Source of the DNA: Breznakia pachnodae
Lineage (GTDB): Bacteria > Bacillota_I > Bacilli_A > Erysipelotrichales > Erysipelotrichaceae
NCBI RefSeq assembly: GCF_030814225.1
Contig: NZ_JAUSUR010000008.1
Location: 1 to 64,000 of the forward strand
Length of the DNA: 64,000 nt
Reading direction: 5' to 3'
Part shown: piece after piece, positions 21,552 to 30,711 of the stretch
How the letters are laid out: each line of letters starts with the position of its first letter
Numbering within the stretch: position 1 is the first letter of the stretch
Notes under the pieces: model-generated
Databases searched by the model: none
What the model saw: the letters and a program-made list of their open reading frames with translations, nothing else
What the model was told of the DNA's origin: nothing
Program-made: the position numbers and the translations under genes

Positions 21552-22129
21552 AAAAGATTGTAATTACTGGGACTATTGGTTCTGGAAAAAGTTATGTAAG
21601 TAATATTCTAAAAACGAGTTATAATTTACCTGTGTTAGATGTTGATATGGTTGCCAAAGAAGTACGTAATCATCAGGCAAAGGATACTATTATTCAACAT
21701 TTTGGTGATGAAATCGTTACAAATGGTGAAATAGACCCAAAGAAACTGGGTGCTATTGTTTTTCAAAACGACCAGAAACTAAAAGAGCTGGAAAGTATGA
21801 TTCATCCACTTGTGTATGAAGAAATGCTGGAGTTCTTTCACATCCATGAATATTATCCATTAGTAATTGTCGAACATCCTTTGGTCTTTGAATTAGGATG
21901 GGAAAAAGAATTTGATGAAGTCTGGCTGGTTACCTGTGATCCGGAGATTGCGATTGAGCGATTGACTAATAATCGAGGATATAACAGAGAAGAGGCAACT
22001 CGGATTTTGAGCAAACAAGAAGATAACAAAATAAAAGAGACAAAAGTTGATCGAATCATATATAATAATCATCATGCGCATTTGGTTGATCAATTAAAAA
22101 ATATTATGAAAGAGGAGAATATATGTTGA
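21548..22129 (+). CDS. coaE: Dephospho-CoA kinase
   Basis: This 193-residue P-loop kinase performs the last step of coenzyme A synthesis, phosphorylating the ribose of dephospho-CoA. The Walker A motif is GTIGSGKSYV (8-17); DVDMVAKEV and VVEHPLVFE follow as the substrate and Mg-binding segments, and NNRGYNREEA is the lid region. The ATG at 21548 overlaps the mutM stop; a longer in-frame start inside mutM would add only five residues without a better ribosome site. Its 3' end overlaps dnaB by 7 bases. Confidence 0.94.
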   Translation: MKKIVITGTIGSGKSYVSNILKTSYNLPVLDVDMVAKEVRNHQAKDTIIQHFGDEIVTNGEIDPKKLGAIVFQNDQKLKELESMIHPLVYEEMLEFFHIHEYYPLVIVEHPLVFELGWEKEFDEVWLVTCDPEIAIERLTNNRGYNREEATRILSKQEDNKIKETKVDRIIYNNHHAHLVDQLKNIMKEENIC

Positions 22130-23295
22130 AACAAGAGGATAAACTAACAATTGAAATTCATGGTGTGATCAATGAGGAATCACATGCTGTGTTATCTATG
22201 CTTTATTATCCTTTGATTAAGGAGAAGGCATTTTTGCTTTATCATTTGTTGGTATCTCTTTGTGAAAACAAAATGACATTTGAAAATCATCGCATTATTC
22301 ATGCAATCAGTGGTTTTTCAATGGAAGTAATTGAAGAAGAAAGAAAACGCTTAGAAAAGTATCAGTTATTAAAGACATATTATGATTCAAAAAAGAATCA
22401 ATATCTATATGCAATCATTCCACCAAAAAGTGGAACTGATTTTTTGGAACATGAAGTATTTGGACGTTTGTATTTAAATAATATGGGTGAGCAGGTAGTA
22501 AAGTTCCAAAAGTTAAATTTCTTACCACAGATAGTGGATAAAGATCAATACAAGGATATCTCTGAATGTATCAGTGATGTGTTACGTGATGATTGGAATG
22601 AATCATTTGAAGAAACTTATCAGCAAGTAAAGAAAGACATTAAAAACAGCAAGCAGGAATTTGCTTCTGTATTTAATTATGATGAATTTTTAAATGGATT
22701 AAGTGATATTGTTTGGCCAAAGAAAAGTCGTTCAAAGAAAGCAATGGAAGAAATTGGTAAGATTGCAACTGTATATGGAATTAGTCCGAAACAGATGAAG
22801 GTGTTAGTTGCGAAATCTTGTAGTCCAAAGGATAAAATGCTGGATCTTGCACTATTAAGAGAAAAAGCTGCAGCATCCAGAGCAAAATTCGAAACCGATG
22901 AAGTGAACATTTATAAATGGCCTCCAGTGCGATTTATGCAGAACAAACAGAATGGTGCACCAGTATCAAAAGCAGATGCTGAAACGATTCGAGTGTTGCT
23001 AGAAGACTATAAACTAAACCCTGAAGTATGTAATGTACTGATTGAATATGTACTAAATACGAGTGAACAAAAGTTTGTACGTAACTATGTTGAAAGCATT
23101 GCTGGAAGCTGGGTACGTGCGAAAGTAGATACTTATGAAAAAGCCGTCGAGCGTATTCATAGACCAACTTCAAAGACTGGTAGTAAAATAAAGAAAGTAG
23201 AAGTCAAGGAAGAAGGTATGAGTGAAGAAGAAAGACAAAAAATACTAGATGAGATTAATGCGATGAAAGGACAAATGGGCAATGGAAAAGTTTAA
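22123..23295 (+). CDS. dnaB: Replication initiation/membrane attachment protein DnaB (Bacillus type)
   Basis: This 390-residue protein resembles Bacillus DnaB, a co-loader that with DnaD and DnaI brings the replicative helicase to oriC. It is unrelated to the E. coli helicase of that name. A winged-helix N-terminal domain (about 1-110) is followed by a DnaB/DnaD C-terminal domain at about 260-345 with a VLNTSEQKFVRNYVESIAGSW stretch typical of the family, then a Lys/Glu-rich tail. The assignment rests on this domain plus placement directly before dnaI, which it overlaps by 14 bases. AGAGGAG precedes the start. Confidence 0.85.
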   Translation: MLKQEDKLTIEIHGVINEESHAVLSMLYYPLIKEKAFLLYHLLVSLCENKMTFENHRIIHAISGFSMEVIEEERKRLEKYQLLKTYYDSKKNQYLYAIIPPKSGTDFLEHEVFGRLYLNNMGEQVVKFQKLNFLPQIVDKDQYKDISECISDVLRDDWNESFEETYQQVKKDIKNSKQEFASVFNYDEFLNGLSDIVWPKKSRSKKAMEEIGKIATVYGISPKQMKVLVAKSCSPKDKMLDLALLREKAAASRAKFETDEVNIYKWPPVRFMQNKQNGAPVSKADAETIRVLLEDYKLNPEVCNVLIEYVLNTSEQKFVRNYVESIAGSWVRAKVDTYEKAVERIHRPTSKTGSKIKKVEVKEEGMSEEERQKILDEINAMKGQMGNGKV

Positions 23296-24229
23296 TTACA
23301 AAGTGGATATGAGTGATGAACTTAAAAAAGAAAAAGAAAACCTGTGTCGTTATTTGCTGAATGAACCATCAGTACAAGAATTTCTTCAGATATTTGAACT
23401 TCCTGAAATGTTCGTCTATGAAAATACATATTTATTAAAAGATTATGTTAAACGCAAAAAGAAATGTGATGTATGTGTAGGACTTGAGTACTGTCAACAA
23501 GAAGTAAAAGGTCACTTGCTGTCATTGAAACCAGCAGGAATCGATGTAGAAAAAGTGCTTGTACCTTGTCGTTATAAAACTAGCTTTGAAAATGCAATTG
23601 CTCATAAAACTTACTTTACATTAAATGATATGAGTGAACAACAGATGCAATATCGTTTGGAAGATATTGATTTGGATATTGAGAATGATAACTATGTATT
23701 GATTTATCAGGCATTGTTTAAAGATATCTTTTCTAAATCACAAGATCCAAAAGATGCCAAAGGATTTTTTCTTTGTGGTGAACCTGGAGTTGGTAAAACA
23801 TATTTGGCGTGTTGTTATATTAACGAAGTTGCAAGAACAGGAAAGTACTGTGCATTTGTACATGTACCTACACTGATTGCTAACTTAAAATCGATTATGT
23901 ATGACAATGTTGCATTTCGCAAAACGATTCATTCATTAAAGAATGCAAATGTACTTGTGTTAGATGATATAGGTGGTGAAAGTGCTTCTACTTGGACAAG
24001 AGATGATATCTTGTTACCACTACTAAATGATCGAATGGAAAAAAATAAAAAAACTCTTTTTACAAGCAATTGTAATTTTGAAGAAATTGAAGAATTCTAT
24101 CGTTTAAAAAGTAGAGCCATCAACGATGCAGTTGGTGCAAAAAGACTTGTCGAGAGAATGAAAGCCCTTGCGGACGAGAAGGTTTTAAAAGGGATAAACA
24201 GAAGAACAAAAAACAACCCTAATTACTAG
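23282..24229 (+). CDS. dnaI: Primosomal helicase loader DnaI
   Basis: This 315-residue AAA+ ATPase loads the replicative helicase onto DNA. Its N-terminal domain (1-125) carries a Cys cluster (CDVCVGLEYC, then C about residue 98) like the zinc-binding helicase-interaction domain of B. subtilis DnaI. Walker A is GEPGVGKTYLA (about 165-175), Walker B VLVLDDIGGE (about 227-236), and an SxxNFEE sensor region follows. The ribosome site is weak, which suits coupling with dnaB, whose 3' end it overlaps. It ends the replication cluster. Confidence 0.94.
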   Translation: MEKFNYKVDMSDELKKEKENLCRYLLNEPSVQEFLQIFELPEMFVYENTYLLKDYVKRKKKCDVCVGLEYCQQEVKGHLLSLKPAGIDVEKVLVPCRYKTSFENAIAHKTYFTLNDMSEQQMQYRLEDIDLDIENDNYVLIYQALFKDIFSKSQDPKDAKGFFLCGEPGVGKTYLACCYINEVARTGKYCAFVHVPTLIANLKSIMYDNVAFRKTIHSLKNANVLVLDDIGGESASTWTRDDILLPLLNDRMEKNKKTLFTSNCNFEEIEEFYRLKSRAINDAVGAKRLVERMKALADEKVLKGINRRTKNNPNY

Positions 24230-24242
24230 TGAAAAACACTAG
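24226..24242. repeat. Small inverted repeat at the dnaI stop
   Basis: CTAGTG and CACTAG flank an AAAAA loop and contain the dnaI stop codon. There is no T-run, so this is at best a weak terminator; it lies about 60 bases before pfkA. Confidence 0.35.
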
Positions 24243-24306
24243 CATTTAAGGTAGAAAGATGTTATGATGTATACTGAATTTTGAAATGAGGAGGTGCTTC
24301 ATTGAT

Positions 24307-25269
24307 ATGGTAAAGAGAATTGGTGTATTAACTTCAGGAGGAGATGCTCCTGGGATGAATGCTGCGATTCGTGCTGTTACCAGAGTAGCGACAAATATCG
24401 GTCTTGAAGTGTATGGGATTTATGATGGATATCGTGGAATGGTTGATGGTAAAATCAAGCAGTTGACTCGCGAAAGCGTATCGGATATTTTGGATCGTGG
24501 TGGGACTATTTTAGGTTCTGCACGTTTACCGGAATTTAAAGATATCGAAGTTCGTAAGAAAGCAATTGAACAACTGGATAAATTTGGAATTGAAGCAGTT
24601 GTTGTAATTGGAGGTGACGGAAGTTACCGAGGTGCTTTAGCACTTACGGATATGGGAGTAAATTGTATTGGGTTACCAGGAACGATTGACAACGATATCG
24701 CAAGTACAGACGAAACAATTGGATTTAGTACAGCACTAAATACTGTTGTTGATGCAATGGATAAACTAAGAGATACTTCTAGTTCCCATCATCGTTGTTC
24801 TGTAGTTGAAGTAATGGGAAACCGTTGTGGGGATTTAGCTTTATTTTCAGGGCTATCTTCCGGAGCAGAAATCGTTATTACCTCAGAGACTGGATTTGAC
24901 GAAAGTGAAGTACTAGACAGGTTGCGTGAATTTGATGTAGTTAAAAAGAAAAATCATGCGCTTGTAATCATTTCAGAAAAGATCACAGATGTTGAAATAT
25001 TTGCACGTAAAGTATCACAGTTTACTGGATTTTCTGGTAGAGCAACGATTCTTGGACATGTTCAACGTGGAGGTTCTCCAACACCTGGCGATCGTGTTTT
25101 GGCTTCTCGTATGGGAGAAAAAGCAGTTGATTTATTGATGCAAGGTGTAGGTGGACAATGTGTGGGGATACAACGTGGAGAAATCGTTGGTGTTCCAATC
25201 GAAGAAGCATTGAATATGCCTTCTAAATCAAGAAAAGATTTACAGAATTTATTTGATCGATTAGTTTAG
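24307..25269 (+). CDS. pfkA: ATP-dependent 6-phosphofructokinase
   Basis: The 320-residue glycolytic kinase makes fructose 1,6-bisphosphate. LTSGGDAPGMNAAIR begins the protein, GGDGSYRGA is the ATP-binding loop and PGTIDNDIASTD holds the catalytic Asp; Gly at the position after GGDG supports ATP rather than pyrophosphate use. Length matches B. subtilis PfkA (319). The ATG at 24307 places the N-terminus exactly at MVKRIGVL; the GGAGGT site is 11 bases upstream, slightly long. pyk follows after 11 bases, a common Firmicute pair. Confidence 0.96.
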   Translation: MVKRIGVLTSGGDAPGMNAAIRAVTRVATNIGLEVYGIYDGYRGMVDGKIKQLTRESVSDILDRGGTILGSARLPEFKDIEVRKKAIEQLDKFGIEAVVVIGGDGSYRGALALTDMGVNCIGLPGTIDNDIASTDETIGFSTALNTVVDAMDKLRDTSSSHHRCSVVEVMGNRCGDLALFSGLSSGAEIVITSETGFDESEVLDRLREFDVVKKKNHALVIISEKITDVEIFARKVSQFTGFSGRATILGHVQRGGSPTPGDRVLASRMGEKAVDLLMQGVGGQCVGIQRGEIVGVPIEEALNMPSKSRKDLQNLFDRLV

Positions 25270-25280
25270 AGAGGAAAACA

Positions 25281-26693
25281 ATGAAAAAAACTAAAATTAT
25301 TTGTACTATTGGACCAGCAACTGAAAGTCCAGAAATGCTTAAAAAACTTGTAGACACGGGGATGAATATCACAAGATTGAACTTCTCACATGGTGACTAT
25401 GAGGAACATGGAAATAGAATTGCGTCAATTCACCGTTTAAACGAAGAAACTGATGCTAACATTGCTATTCTATTAGATACGAAAGGACCAGAAATTCGTT
25501 TAGGTGACTTTGCGAACGGTTCTGAAACTTATGAAAAAGGTGATGAAGTTACAATCGTCAGAGATGAAATGCTTGGAACACATGAAAAATTCTATATTCA
25601 ATGTCCTGAAGTATTTGATGATGTTGAAGTTGGTGGAACAATTTTAATTGATGATGGAAAAGTAAGACTTACTGTTATCGATAAAAAAGATGGAGAATTA
25701 AGATGTAGAATCGAAAATCCAGGAGTTCTTAAAAGTAGAAAAGGATGTAACGTACCTAATGTTAAATTAAGTATGCCATTCATTTCACCAAAAGATGACA
25801 GCGATTTACGTTTTGGATGTCAAATGAAAGTAGATTATATTGCTGCTTCATTTACAAGAAGAAAAGAAGATGTCTTGGCTATTCGTAAAATATTAAAAGA
25901 AGAAAACTGTGAAGATATTCAAATTATTGCAAAGATTGAAAACCAAGAAGGATATGACAACTTGGATGAAATCTTAGAAGCTGCAGATGGAATTATGGTT
26001 GCTCGTGGTGATTTAGGAGTTGACGTTTCATTTGAAAAAGTACCTATTTACCAAAAACAAATGATCGCAAGAGCGAATGCATTTGGTAAACCAGTTGTAA
26101 CTGCAACTCATATGTTAGAAAGTATGCAACAAAACCCAAGACCAACTAGAGCAGAAGCAAGTGATGTTGCCAATGCGGTATTGGATGGTACAGATGCAAT
26201 TATGTTATCTGGTGAAAGTGCTGTTGGTATGTATCCAATTGAAGCTGTTCAAACAATGAACACAATTGCTCAAGGAATGGAAGATATTCTTCCTTACCGT
26301 GAAAGATTACAACAATCAATTGACACAAGTAAGAGAACAAAAGAAGATGCAATCGGTATTGCGGTTGCTGATACAGCATTAGCGATGGACGTAGCTGCTA
26401 TCGTAGTATTTACGACTAGTGGAACTAGTGCAAGAAGAATTGCAAAATTCAGACCAGTATGTCCTGTATATGCAGCAACATTTGATGAAAGAACTAGACA
26501 TGGTTTAGCAATCAACTGGGGTGTAGATGCAGTAACAATCAAGAGTATTAATGAAAGAGAAACTGAATCTGAATTAGCTAGAAATGTTGCTAAGAGTTTC
26601 GGATGTAAGAAAGGTGACACAATTATCGTTGTTGCTGGATATCCACATGGAACTGGTGCAACTAACTCAATGCGTATTATCGAAGTTGAATAA
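25281..26693 (+). CDS. pyk: Pyruvate kinase
   Basis: This 470-residue enzyme converts phosphoenolpyruvate and ADP to pyruvate and ATP. TKIICTIGPA and RLNFSHGDYEEH open the barrel, IIAKIENQEG carries the catalytic Lys and metal Glu, and MVARGDLGVD and ATHMLESM are the signature motifs. It lacks the extra C-terminal PEP-utiliser-like domain that Bacillus Pyk has (585 residues), so it is the standard short form. It shares an operon with pfkA, placing the two irreversible steps of lower and upper glycolysis under one control. Confidence 0.97.
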   Translation: MKKTKIICTIGPATESPEMLKKLVDTGMNITRLNFSHGDYEEHGNRIASIHRLNEETDANIAILLDTKGPEIRLGDFANGSETYEKGDEVTIVRDEMLGTHEKFYIQCPEVFDDVEVGGTILIDDGKVRLTVIDKKDGELRCRIENPGVLKSRKGCNVPNVKLSMPFISPKDDSDLRFGCQMKVDYIAASFTRRKEDVLAIRKILKEENCEDIQIIAKIENQEGYDNLDEILEAADGIMVARGDLGVDVSFEKVPIYQKQMIARANAFGKPVVTATHMLESMQQNPRPTRAEASDVANAVLDGTDAIMLSGESAVGMYPIEAVQTMNTIAQGMEDILPYRERLQQSIDTSKRTKEDAIGIAVADTALAMDVAAIVVFTTSGTSARRIAKFRPVCPVYAATFDERTRHGLAINWGVDAVTIKSINERETESELARNVAKSFGCKKGDTIIVVAGYPHGTGATNSMRIIEVE

Positions 26694-26700
26694 TCAAGCG

Positions 26701-26727
26701 AAAAGTGCAATTTATGCACTTTTTTTG
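26701..26727 (+). terminator. Terminator of pfkA-pyk
   Basis: AAAAGTGCA and TGCACTTTT form a perfect 9-bp stem with a 5-base loop followed by seven or more T. Confidence 0.92.
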
Positions 26728-26798
26728 CGTTTATCCGACATTATTGTATAGCGCTATCTATTAGAAAATGTTAGAATAGAACAAGGATGTGATAAATT

Positions 26799-27956
26799 AT
26801 GCGCTTTAAGTTAGATGAACAGGGTAAAAACAAAGTTTTAATTGGTGTACTAATCGCAATTTCAGCGATTGTTTTTTATTTTTTAATATTGAATTTTTCG
26901 CAAATTCAATCATTTTTTAGTAATATGTTTAGTATTTTATTTCCATTTATTGTTGGATTTGTAATTGCATTTCTATTAAATCCAATTATGATGTTTCTTG
27001 AAAACAAAGCATTCGCTAAATTAAGATTTAAACAACAGACAAAGCGAAACATTGCGGCATCTATTGCTGTCATCATTGGGATTGTAAGTGTTGGTGCATT
27101 ACTATTTCTAATTGTATCGCAGGTAAGACCAAGTATTGAGAGTCTTGTTGCGAATTATGATACATATGTTAAAACATTTGAACAGTTCTTAGAAGATGTC
27201 TTATTACGCTTTGATTTAGATATGAATGTAATTACTGATTTAACGCAATCAAGTGAAGATGTGGTTCAGTTTGTAACTGAAACAGCATCTCAGTTTGCAC
27301 CAAAAATATTGGATGCAGGATATGGAATTGTCATGACACTGCTAAATATCTTAATTGGTATTATAGCAGGGCTTTACTTACTGATGGATAAAGAAAAATT
27401 CTTATATCAGTGTGGTAAATTAAATCGTGCTATTTTTCCAGAGAGAGTGGCAAATTATATTGCAAGATTTATGACAATATTACGTAATATTTTCTATGAT
27501 TTCATTGTTGGTAAAGCGATTGATTCACTAATTATTGGGATCATCTGTTATATTGGTATGAGCTTATTAGGGTTTGAATATGCAGCTTTGATTAGTGTAA
27601 TTGTAGGTATTACCAATATGATTCCAGTATTTGGTCCATTTATTGGAGCAGTACCAGGAGTGTTTATATTATTGCTAGTTGATCCAATGCAATCACTTTA
27701 TTTCATGATTTTTGTGTTTGTATTACAACAATTCGATGGAAACTTCTTAGGACCATTAATTTTGGGAGATAAATTAGGAATTCCAACCTTCTGGATTTTA
27801 TTCTCAGTTACGGTTGGTGGTGCGTTATTTGGTATTGTGGGAATGTTTATTGGAGTTCCTGCATTTGCAGCCATTTACTTCTTATTAAAAGAACTGGTCA
27901 ATTTCAGATTAGAAGAGAAGGAAGCGCTGAAAAAAGTCGAAGAGACATCCGAATAA
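26799..27956 (+). CDS. AI-2E family membrane transporter
   Basis: The 385-residue protein has the layout of the AI-2E/PerM family: two N-terminal membrane helices (about 17-60), a third near 85, a long soluble stretch (about 105-165), and a cluster of five or so helices to about 370. The family motif around VVGITNMIPVFGPFIGAVPG is present (about 265-285), as is the FVLQQFDGNFLGPLILG segment. Relatives export autoinducer-2 or act as Na+/H+ antiporters; the substrate cannot be told from sequence. It is preceded by a terminator and followed by rubrerythrin, so it seems to be a single-gene unit. Confidence 0.87.
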   Translation: MRFKLDEQGKNKVLIGVLIAISAIVFYFLILNFSQIQSFFSNMFSILFPFIVGFVIAFLLNPIMMFLENKAFAKLRFKQQTKRNIAASIAVIIGIVSVGALLFLIVSQVRPSIESLVANYDTYVKTFEQFLEDVLLRFDLDMNVITDLTQSSEDVVQFVTETASQFAPKILDAGYGIVMTLLNILIGIIAGLYLLMDKEKFLYQCGKLNRAIFPERVANYIARFMTILRNIFYDFIVGKAIDSLIIGIICYIGMSLLGFEYAALISVIVGITNMIPVFGPFIGAVPGVFILLLVDPMQSLYFMIFVFVLQQFDGNFLGPLILGDKLGIPTFWILFSVTVGGALFGIVGMFIGVPAFAAIYFLLKELVNFRLEEKEALKKVEETSE

Positions 27957-27973
27957 ATCAAGCATGGAACTTG

Positions 27974-27990
27974 TAGAACCTACGGTTCTA
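27974..27990. promoter_or_regulatory. Inverted repeat upstream of rubrerythrin
   Basis: TAGAACC and GGTTCTA form a perfect 7-bp dyad with a TAC centre, 37 bases before the rubrerythrin ATG. No T-run follows. An operator for an oxidative-stress regulator or a weak terminator for the upstream gene are both possible. Confidence 0.35.
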
Positions 27991-28026
27991 TGATTAAATA
28001 TAATTAGATTGAAAGGAGAAAATATA

Positions 28027-28566
28027 ATGGAATTAAAAGGATCAAAAACAGAAAAAAATTTACAGACAGCATATGCGGGGGAGTCACAAGCATCTATTAA
28101 GTATACATTCTATGCTTCTAGAGCTAAAAAGGATGGATACGTTCAAATTCAAAACGTATTTAATGAGACTGCTCACAATGAACATGAACATGCTAAAATT
28201 TGGTTTAAATTATTACATGGAGGTTCAGTAAAAGATACTGCATGGAATTTAAAAGATGCAGCTGCTGGGGAGAACTACGAATGGACAGATATGTATGCAA
28301 CATTCGCGAAAGATGCAGAAGAAGAAGGATTCAGTGAAATTGCTGAAAAATTCAAACAAGTTGGTAAAATTGAAAAAAGACACGAAGAAAGATATTTAAC
28401 ACTTCTTAAAAATGTTGAAGAAAATACAGTGTTTAATAAAATTGAAGAACAAGTATGGATCTGCTCAAACTGTGGGCATGTCTATGTAGGAAATGAGGCT
28501 CCTGAAATGTGTCCAGTATGTGACCACCCAAGAGCACACTTCGAAATCTTTAATGAAAACTTCTAG
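28027..28566 (+). CDS. rbr: Rubrerythrin
   Basis: This 179-residue non-haem iron protein reduces hydrogen peroxide in anaerobes. A ferritin-like diiron domain (about 1-140) shows the Glu-rich helices with [23 protein letters not shown] and [10 protein letters not shown]-terminal rubredoxin-like domain has two Cys pairs (CSNC and CPVC, about 149-165) that bind one iron. The ATG at 28027 with AAAGGAG in front is preferred over an in-frame TTG 18 bases upstream. Electron donors are usually NADH via rubredoxin reductase; none is adjacent. It points to a strict or aerotolerant anaerobe. Confidence 0.96.
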   Translation: MELKGSKTEKNLQTAYAGESQASIKYTFYASRAKKDGYVQIQNVFNETAHNEHEHAKIWFKLLHGGSVKDTAWNLKDAAAGENYEWTDMYATFAKDAEEEGFSEIAEKFKQVGKIEKRHEERYLTLLKNVEENTVFNKIEEQVWICSNCGHVYVGNEAPEMCPVCDHPRAHFEIFNENF

Positions 28567-28590
28567 AGCGTAATAAACGCTCTTTTTTTT
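28565..28590 (+). terminator. Terminator of rubrerythrin
   Basis: AGAGCG and CGCTCT with a 7-base loop and eight T, starting within the TAG stop codon. Confidence 0.9.
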
Positions 28591-28591
28591 C

Positions 28592-28619
28592 TTGTAAATT
28601 ACGATAAAAGATGTAGAAT
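28592..28619 (+). promoter_or_regulatory. Promoter of ktrB, very close to the start codon
   Basis: TTGTAA (28592-28597) and TAGAAT (28614-28619) are 16 bases apart. The expected transcript start (28625-28627) coincides with the ktrB ATG, and no ribosome-binding site precedes that ATG. Confidence 0.6.
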
Positions 28620-28626
28620 ATTAATT

Positions 28627-30009
28627 ATGATTACTACAGTGAAAAGGATATTAAAATTAGATGGATTTTCACCATCACAAAAAATAGCAATTAGTTTTTT
28701 TGTTGTAATATTACTTGGTGCATGTTTATTGACGTTACCAATCTCAAATGTTGATGGAGAAGTGTTTTCTTTTATTGATGCATTGTTTATGGCGACAAGC
28801 GCTACATGTGTCACAGGGCTTGCTGTAGCGGCTCCTGCACTGCAGTTTACAGTGTTTGGACAAATTGTCTTACTGTTATTGATTCAGATTGGTGGACTAG
28901 GTTTAATGAGTATGGTTGCAAGTATTGCTTTAAGTATTCGTAAGAAACTATCGGTTCAAAATAAACTCGCGATGAGAGAAATGTTGAATCAGACAAATAT
29001 GTTGGATTTCAGAAAGTTTCTATTTGGAATTATTCGTTTTACGTTTATATTTGAAATCATCGGTGCAATTATATTGTCATTTGCATTTGTCCCAGAGTAT
29101 GGATTGAGAGGTATCTATATATCGATATTTACTTCAGTATCTGCTTTCTGTAATGCTGGATTTGATATTATAGGTAGTAGCAGTTTAGTTGAATATGTAA
29201 ATAATCCAATCGTAAATTTTACAGTCATGGCATTAATTATTGCTGGTGGCTTAGGATTTATTGTATATTTTGATTTAAGAGACAAGTTTAAAGCGTTCTT
29301 TAAAAAGAAGATAAGTTTTAAAATGTTGAAGCAACGTTTAATGTTACAGACAAAAATTGTAATTGTAGTTACATCTATTTTGATTTTTGTTCCTGCATTA
29401 ATAATTTTTATTCTTGAATACAGCAATCCTGAAACTTTGGGTAATTTAGGATTAGATGGAAAAATCTATGGAGCCTTATTCAGTTCAGTCACTTTAAGAA
29501 CAGCAGGATTTGCTACGATTGATTTTGCAGGGTTTTATCCAGCATCTCAATTCATTATGATTATTTGTATGTTTATTGGTGGCTCACCAGGAGGGACTGC
29601 AGGTGGTATTAAAACAACAACTCTGGCAATTATATTAATGAATGTTATTTGTAATATTCGAGGACAAGAGAAAACATCACTATTCCATCGTCATATATCA
29701 CGAGATCTTATTGTTCGTTCAACTACGATTCTTGTGATTAATTTAGGAATCTTATTCTTAGGAATCTTTGGTTTACTGGTGATTTGTGACTTTGACTTTA
29801 TGTCAATCGTATTTGAGGCAGTGTCAGCCTTAGCAACGGTAGGATTAACGTTAGGTATTACAACGCTATTGCCAACAGTTGCGAAGATAATAATTATAAT
29901 ATTAATGTATGTGGGTAGAATAGGTATTTTTACTTTCTTGGTTTCCGTTATAAGACAAGAAACTAAGAAATCAGTTGATTATGCAGAAGGCAATATAATG
30001 ATAGGGTAG
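28627..30009 (+). CDS. ktrB: Potassium uptake membrane subunit, TrkH/KtrB family
   Basis: This 460-residue channel-like transporter is built of four M1-P-M2 repeats. Selectivity-filter segments with the key Gly are visible at TCVTGLAV (about 60), FCNAGFD (about 178), LRTAGFAT (about 290) and ALATVGLTLG (about 400), and the gating loop GGSPGGTAGGIKTTT is conserved. It forms the K+ (Na+-stimulated) pore that the KtrA ring encoded next controls. There is no ribosome site upstream and the promoter ends right at the ATG, suggesting a leaderless message. An internal start would remove the first membrane helix and is unlikely. Confidence 0.95.
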   Translation: MITTVKRILKLDGFSPSQKIAISFFVVILLGACLLTLPISNVDGEVFSFIDALFMATSATCVTGLAVAAPALQFTVFGQIVLLLLIQIGGLGLMSMVASIALSIRKKLSVQNKLAMREMLNQTNMLDFRKFLFGIIRFTFIFEIIGAIILSFAFVPEYGLRGIYISIFTSVSAFCNAGFDIIGSSSLVEYVNNPIVNFTVMALIIAGGLGFIVYFDLRDKFKAFFKKKISFKMLKQRLMLQTKIVIVVTSILIFVPALIIFILEYSNPETLGNLGLDGKIYGALFSSVTLRTAGFATIDFAGFYPASQFIMIICMFIGGSPGGTAGGIKTTTLAIILMNVICNIRGQEKTSLFHRHISRDLIVRSTTILVINLGILFLGIFGLLVICDFDFMSIVFEAVSALATVGLTLGITTLLPTVAKIIIIILMYVGRIGIFTFLVSVIRQETKKSVDYAEGNIMIG

Positions 30010-30018
30010 GTGGATGAT

Positions 30019-30687
30019 ATGATAAAAGAACATAAGCAATATGCAGTATTAGGATTAGGAATCTTTGGTTCTACGATTGCAAAAACATTAAGTGATGCAA
30101 ACTGTGAAGTTATAGCAATTGACAAAGATATTGAAAGCGTACAGCGTTTAGCAGATACGGTTACCAGCGCAGTAAAAGGTGATATAACGGATATTGATGT
30201 TTTACGTAATGCAGGTGTTGGAGAGTGTGACATCGCTGTTGTTGCGGTTGGTTCGCATCTAGAAGAGAGTATTATGGCTGTCTTCAATGTACGTGAATTA
30301 GGTGTTCCATTTGTTGTAGCGAAAGCAAAAAATAAAAGGTATATGGAAATTCTAAAAAAGGTTGGAGCTCATAAAGTAGTCCGTCCTGAAAAAGAAATGG
30401 GAGTTGTTACTGCTAAGTCATTGTTAAATGATAATATTATTGAACGCATTGCGTTTGATAATGATTATTCGGTTGTTGAAATCAATACACCTGATATCTG
30501 GATCAATAAGACGTTGATTGATTTAAATCTTCGTGATCAATATGGAATTAACATCTTAGGGATTCGCCGACCAAATGAAAAAATGAATGTAACACCCTCG
30601 CCAGATTATATACTTACAAAAGATGATCATATCGTATTAATTGCAGAGTCAGAAAATTTAGAAAAATTAAATGTTTTATTCAAATAA
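30019..30687 (+). CDS. ktrA: Potassium channel regulatory subunit, KtrA/TrkA family
   Basis: This 222-residue cytoplasmic protein has an RCK-N Rossmann domain (VLGLGIFGSTIAKTL, about 10-24, with the acidic AIDKD end of the second strand) binding ATP/ADP or NAD, and a C-terminal TrkA-C domain (about 140-222) of the kind that binds c-di-AMP in Firmicutes. It gates KtrB. The ATG at 30019, 5 bases after AGGTGG, is favoured over an in-frame GTG at 30010 that overlaps that site. It begins 9 bases after ktrB. Confidence 0.95.
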   Translation: MIKEHKQYAVLGLGIFGSTIAKTLSDANCEVIAIDKDIESVQRLADTVTSAVKGDITDIDVLRNAGVGECDIAVVAVGSHLEESIMAVFNVRELGVPFVVAKAKNKRYMEILKKVGAHKVVRPEKEMGVVTAKSLLNDNIIERIAFDNDYSVVEINTPDIWINKTLIDLNLRDQYGINILGIRRPNEKMNVTPSPDYILTKDDHIVLIAESENLEKLNVLFK

Positions 30688-30710
30688 AAAGTTGGCAGTT
30701 GCCAACTTTT
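30687..30710. terminator. Bidirectional terminator between ktrA and the dioxygenase gene
   Basis: AAAAGTTGGC and GCCAACTTTT pair perfectly around a 4-base loop, with A/T tracts on both flanks serving two convergent genes. Confidence 0.92.
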
Positions 30711-30711
30711 C

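Noticed and set aside
22123..23295. Replicative helicase DnaB
   Set aside because: There is no Walker A motif or RecA fold; size, winged-helix pattern and position before dnaI fit the Bacillus-type initiation protein instead.
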